A DNA stretch of 6,217 bases from Candidatus Thorarchaeota archaeon SMTZ1-83 (GTDB lineage Archaea > Asgardarchaeota > Thorarchaeia > Thorarchaeales > Thorarchaeaceae): contig LRSK01000097.1 in assembly GCA_001563325.1 (NCBI GenBank), forward strand, positions 1 to 6,217, written 5' to 3'. How positions within the stretch are numbered: the stretch's first letter is position 1; every line of letters starts with the position of its first letter. A model generated the notes under the pieces. The model was given only the letters and a program-made list of their open reading frames with translations, was not told the origin of the DNA and searched no databases. Made by a program: the position numbers and the translations under genes. Positions 5,712 to 6,217 of this stretch are shown piece after piece.

Positions 5712-6217
5712 ATGACTTCGGAGGATCAGTCAATCGTTTCAGAATCAGCAGTAGACCAGAAGAAATCCAGAGCAGCATACGTGCTTTGGGCAGGTGGAAT
5801 AGCATTCGCATTTGGATTTACTTTCATAATCTGGTTTTTTGGCCCATTGCTTGACCGATTTATTTTGGGTCCTGACCAGGGACCCGCATGGTACTACTGG
5901 CAGCTTCCTTCACCTGATGCAATTGCCCAGTTCATAGTTTGGTCCTTTTATCTTGCCCATCAGTTTGTTGTTTGGTTTACAATTTACTGGGCCCAAAAGA
6001 ATCTGATAACACAGAAGACAAAGCCAACAACTTCACTCACCAAGTATAACTGGGCCATGGTTGTCATCAATGTCCTCTTTGTTTGCCTACATTTGCTTCA
6101 GACTCAGATTTGGTTTGATGGCCTTGCACAAGACGTTCCAATATGGACCAGCCAAGGTTCAGTCATAGTGATGCTAGTTCTAATACTGGTGATCGAGAAT
6201 CCCAGAAGGGGTCTGTT
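5712..6217 (+). CDS. Uncharacterised multi-pass membrane protein, partial at right edge
   Basis: The first 168 residues are visible and the frame is still open at the window end. A hydrophilic acidic N-terminus (about 1-20, no signal peptide) is followed by apparent membrane segments near 22-44, 71-95, 113-132 and 147-162. The short loops include a proline- and aromatic-rich stretch (GPDQGPAWYYWQLPSPDA, 53-70) and a basic loop QKNLITQKTK at 95-104. The protein is rich in Trp and Phe and has a His in each of the second and third segments (His83, His127). A conserved-looking stretch, WFDGLAQDVPIWTSQGS (134-150), precedes the fourth segment and could be a functional loop. I do not recognise the family. 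It has its own promoter and ribosome binding site after a terminator, so it need not belong with the ABC exporter. A real gene is near certain; its function is unknown. Confidence 0.85.
   Translation, partial: MTSEDQSIVSESAVDQKKSRAAYVLWAGGIAFAFGFTFIIWFFGPLLDRFILGPDQGPAWYYWQLPSPDAIAQFIVWSFYLAHQFVVWFTIYWAQKNLITQKTKPTTSLTKYNWAMVVINVLFVCLHLLQTQIWFDGLAQDVPIWTSQGSVIVMLVLILVIENPRRGL

Overview
The window looks archaeal. Three genes are preceded by A/T-rich TATA-like boxes at archaeal spacing. One start codon (3669) sits about 25 bases after its TATA box, as expected for a leaderless mRNA. Genes inside the operons instead carry strong GGAGG/GAGGTGA-type ribosome binding sites. Base composition is mid-GC, and the gene set (SCP2-domain protein, FGGY kinase, class II aldolase, ABC-2 exporter) would suit an Asgard or other mesophilic archaeon. 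The lineage is a guess; no rRNA or other marker gene is present.

Left half, minus strand (1-3519): an apparent four-gene operon read right to left. It starts at a TATA box at 3552-3559. In order it contains a small SCP2 (sterol carrier protein 2-like) gene broken by an in-frame TAG, an NAD-type D-2-hydroxyacid dehydrogenase, an FGGY-family carbohydrate kinase, and a class II (fuculose-phosphate-type) aldolase that runs off the left edge. Dehydrogenase, kinase and aldolase are packed end to end, with one base between the first two and a 1-base TAATG overlap between the last two. Each has its own ribosome binding site inside the preceding sequence. Together they suggest a route that oxidises or reduces a hydroxy/keto acid or sugar acid, phosphorylates an intermediate, and cleaves it by aldol or retro-aldol chemistry to a triose phosphate. 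The substrate cannot be read from the sequence.

Centre (3520-3668): a 149-bp divergent promoter region. It has a TATA box for each side and a perfect 8-bp inverted repeat (TGCATTAG/CTAATGCA) bracketing the TATA box of the catabolic operon, which is a good candidate operator.

Right half, plus strand (3669-6217): a two-gene ABC-2 exporter, ATPase then permease, with the permease ATG directly after the ATPase stop. A perfect 10-bp hairpin followed by a T-run ends this unit. A new promoter and ribosome binding site then lead into an unrecognised multi-pass membrane protein that runs off the right edge.

The observations most worth following are the single in-frame amber codon in the SCP2 gene, the operator-like repeat, and the unassigned dehydrogenase-kinase-aldolase pathway linked to a lipid-binding-type protein. 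I saw no RNA genes, mobile elements or CRISPR arrays.
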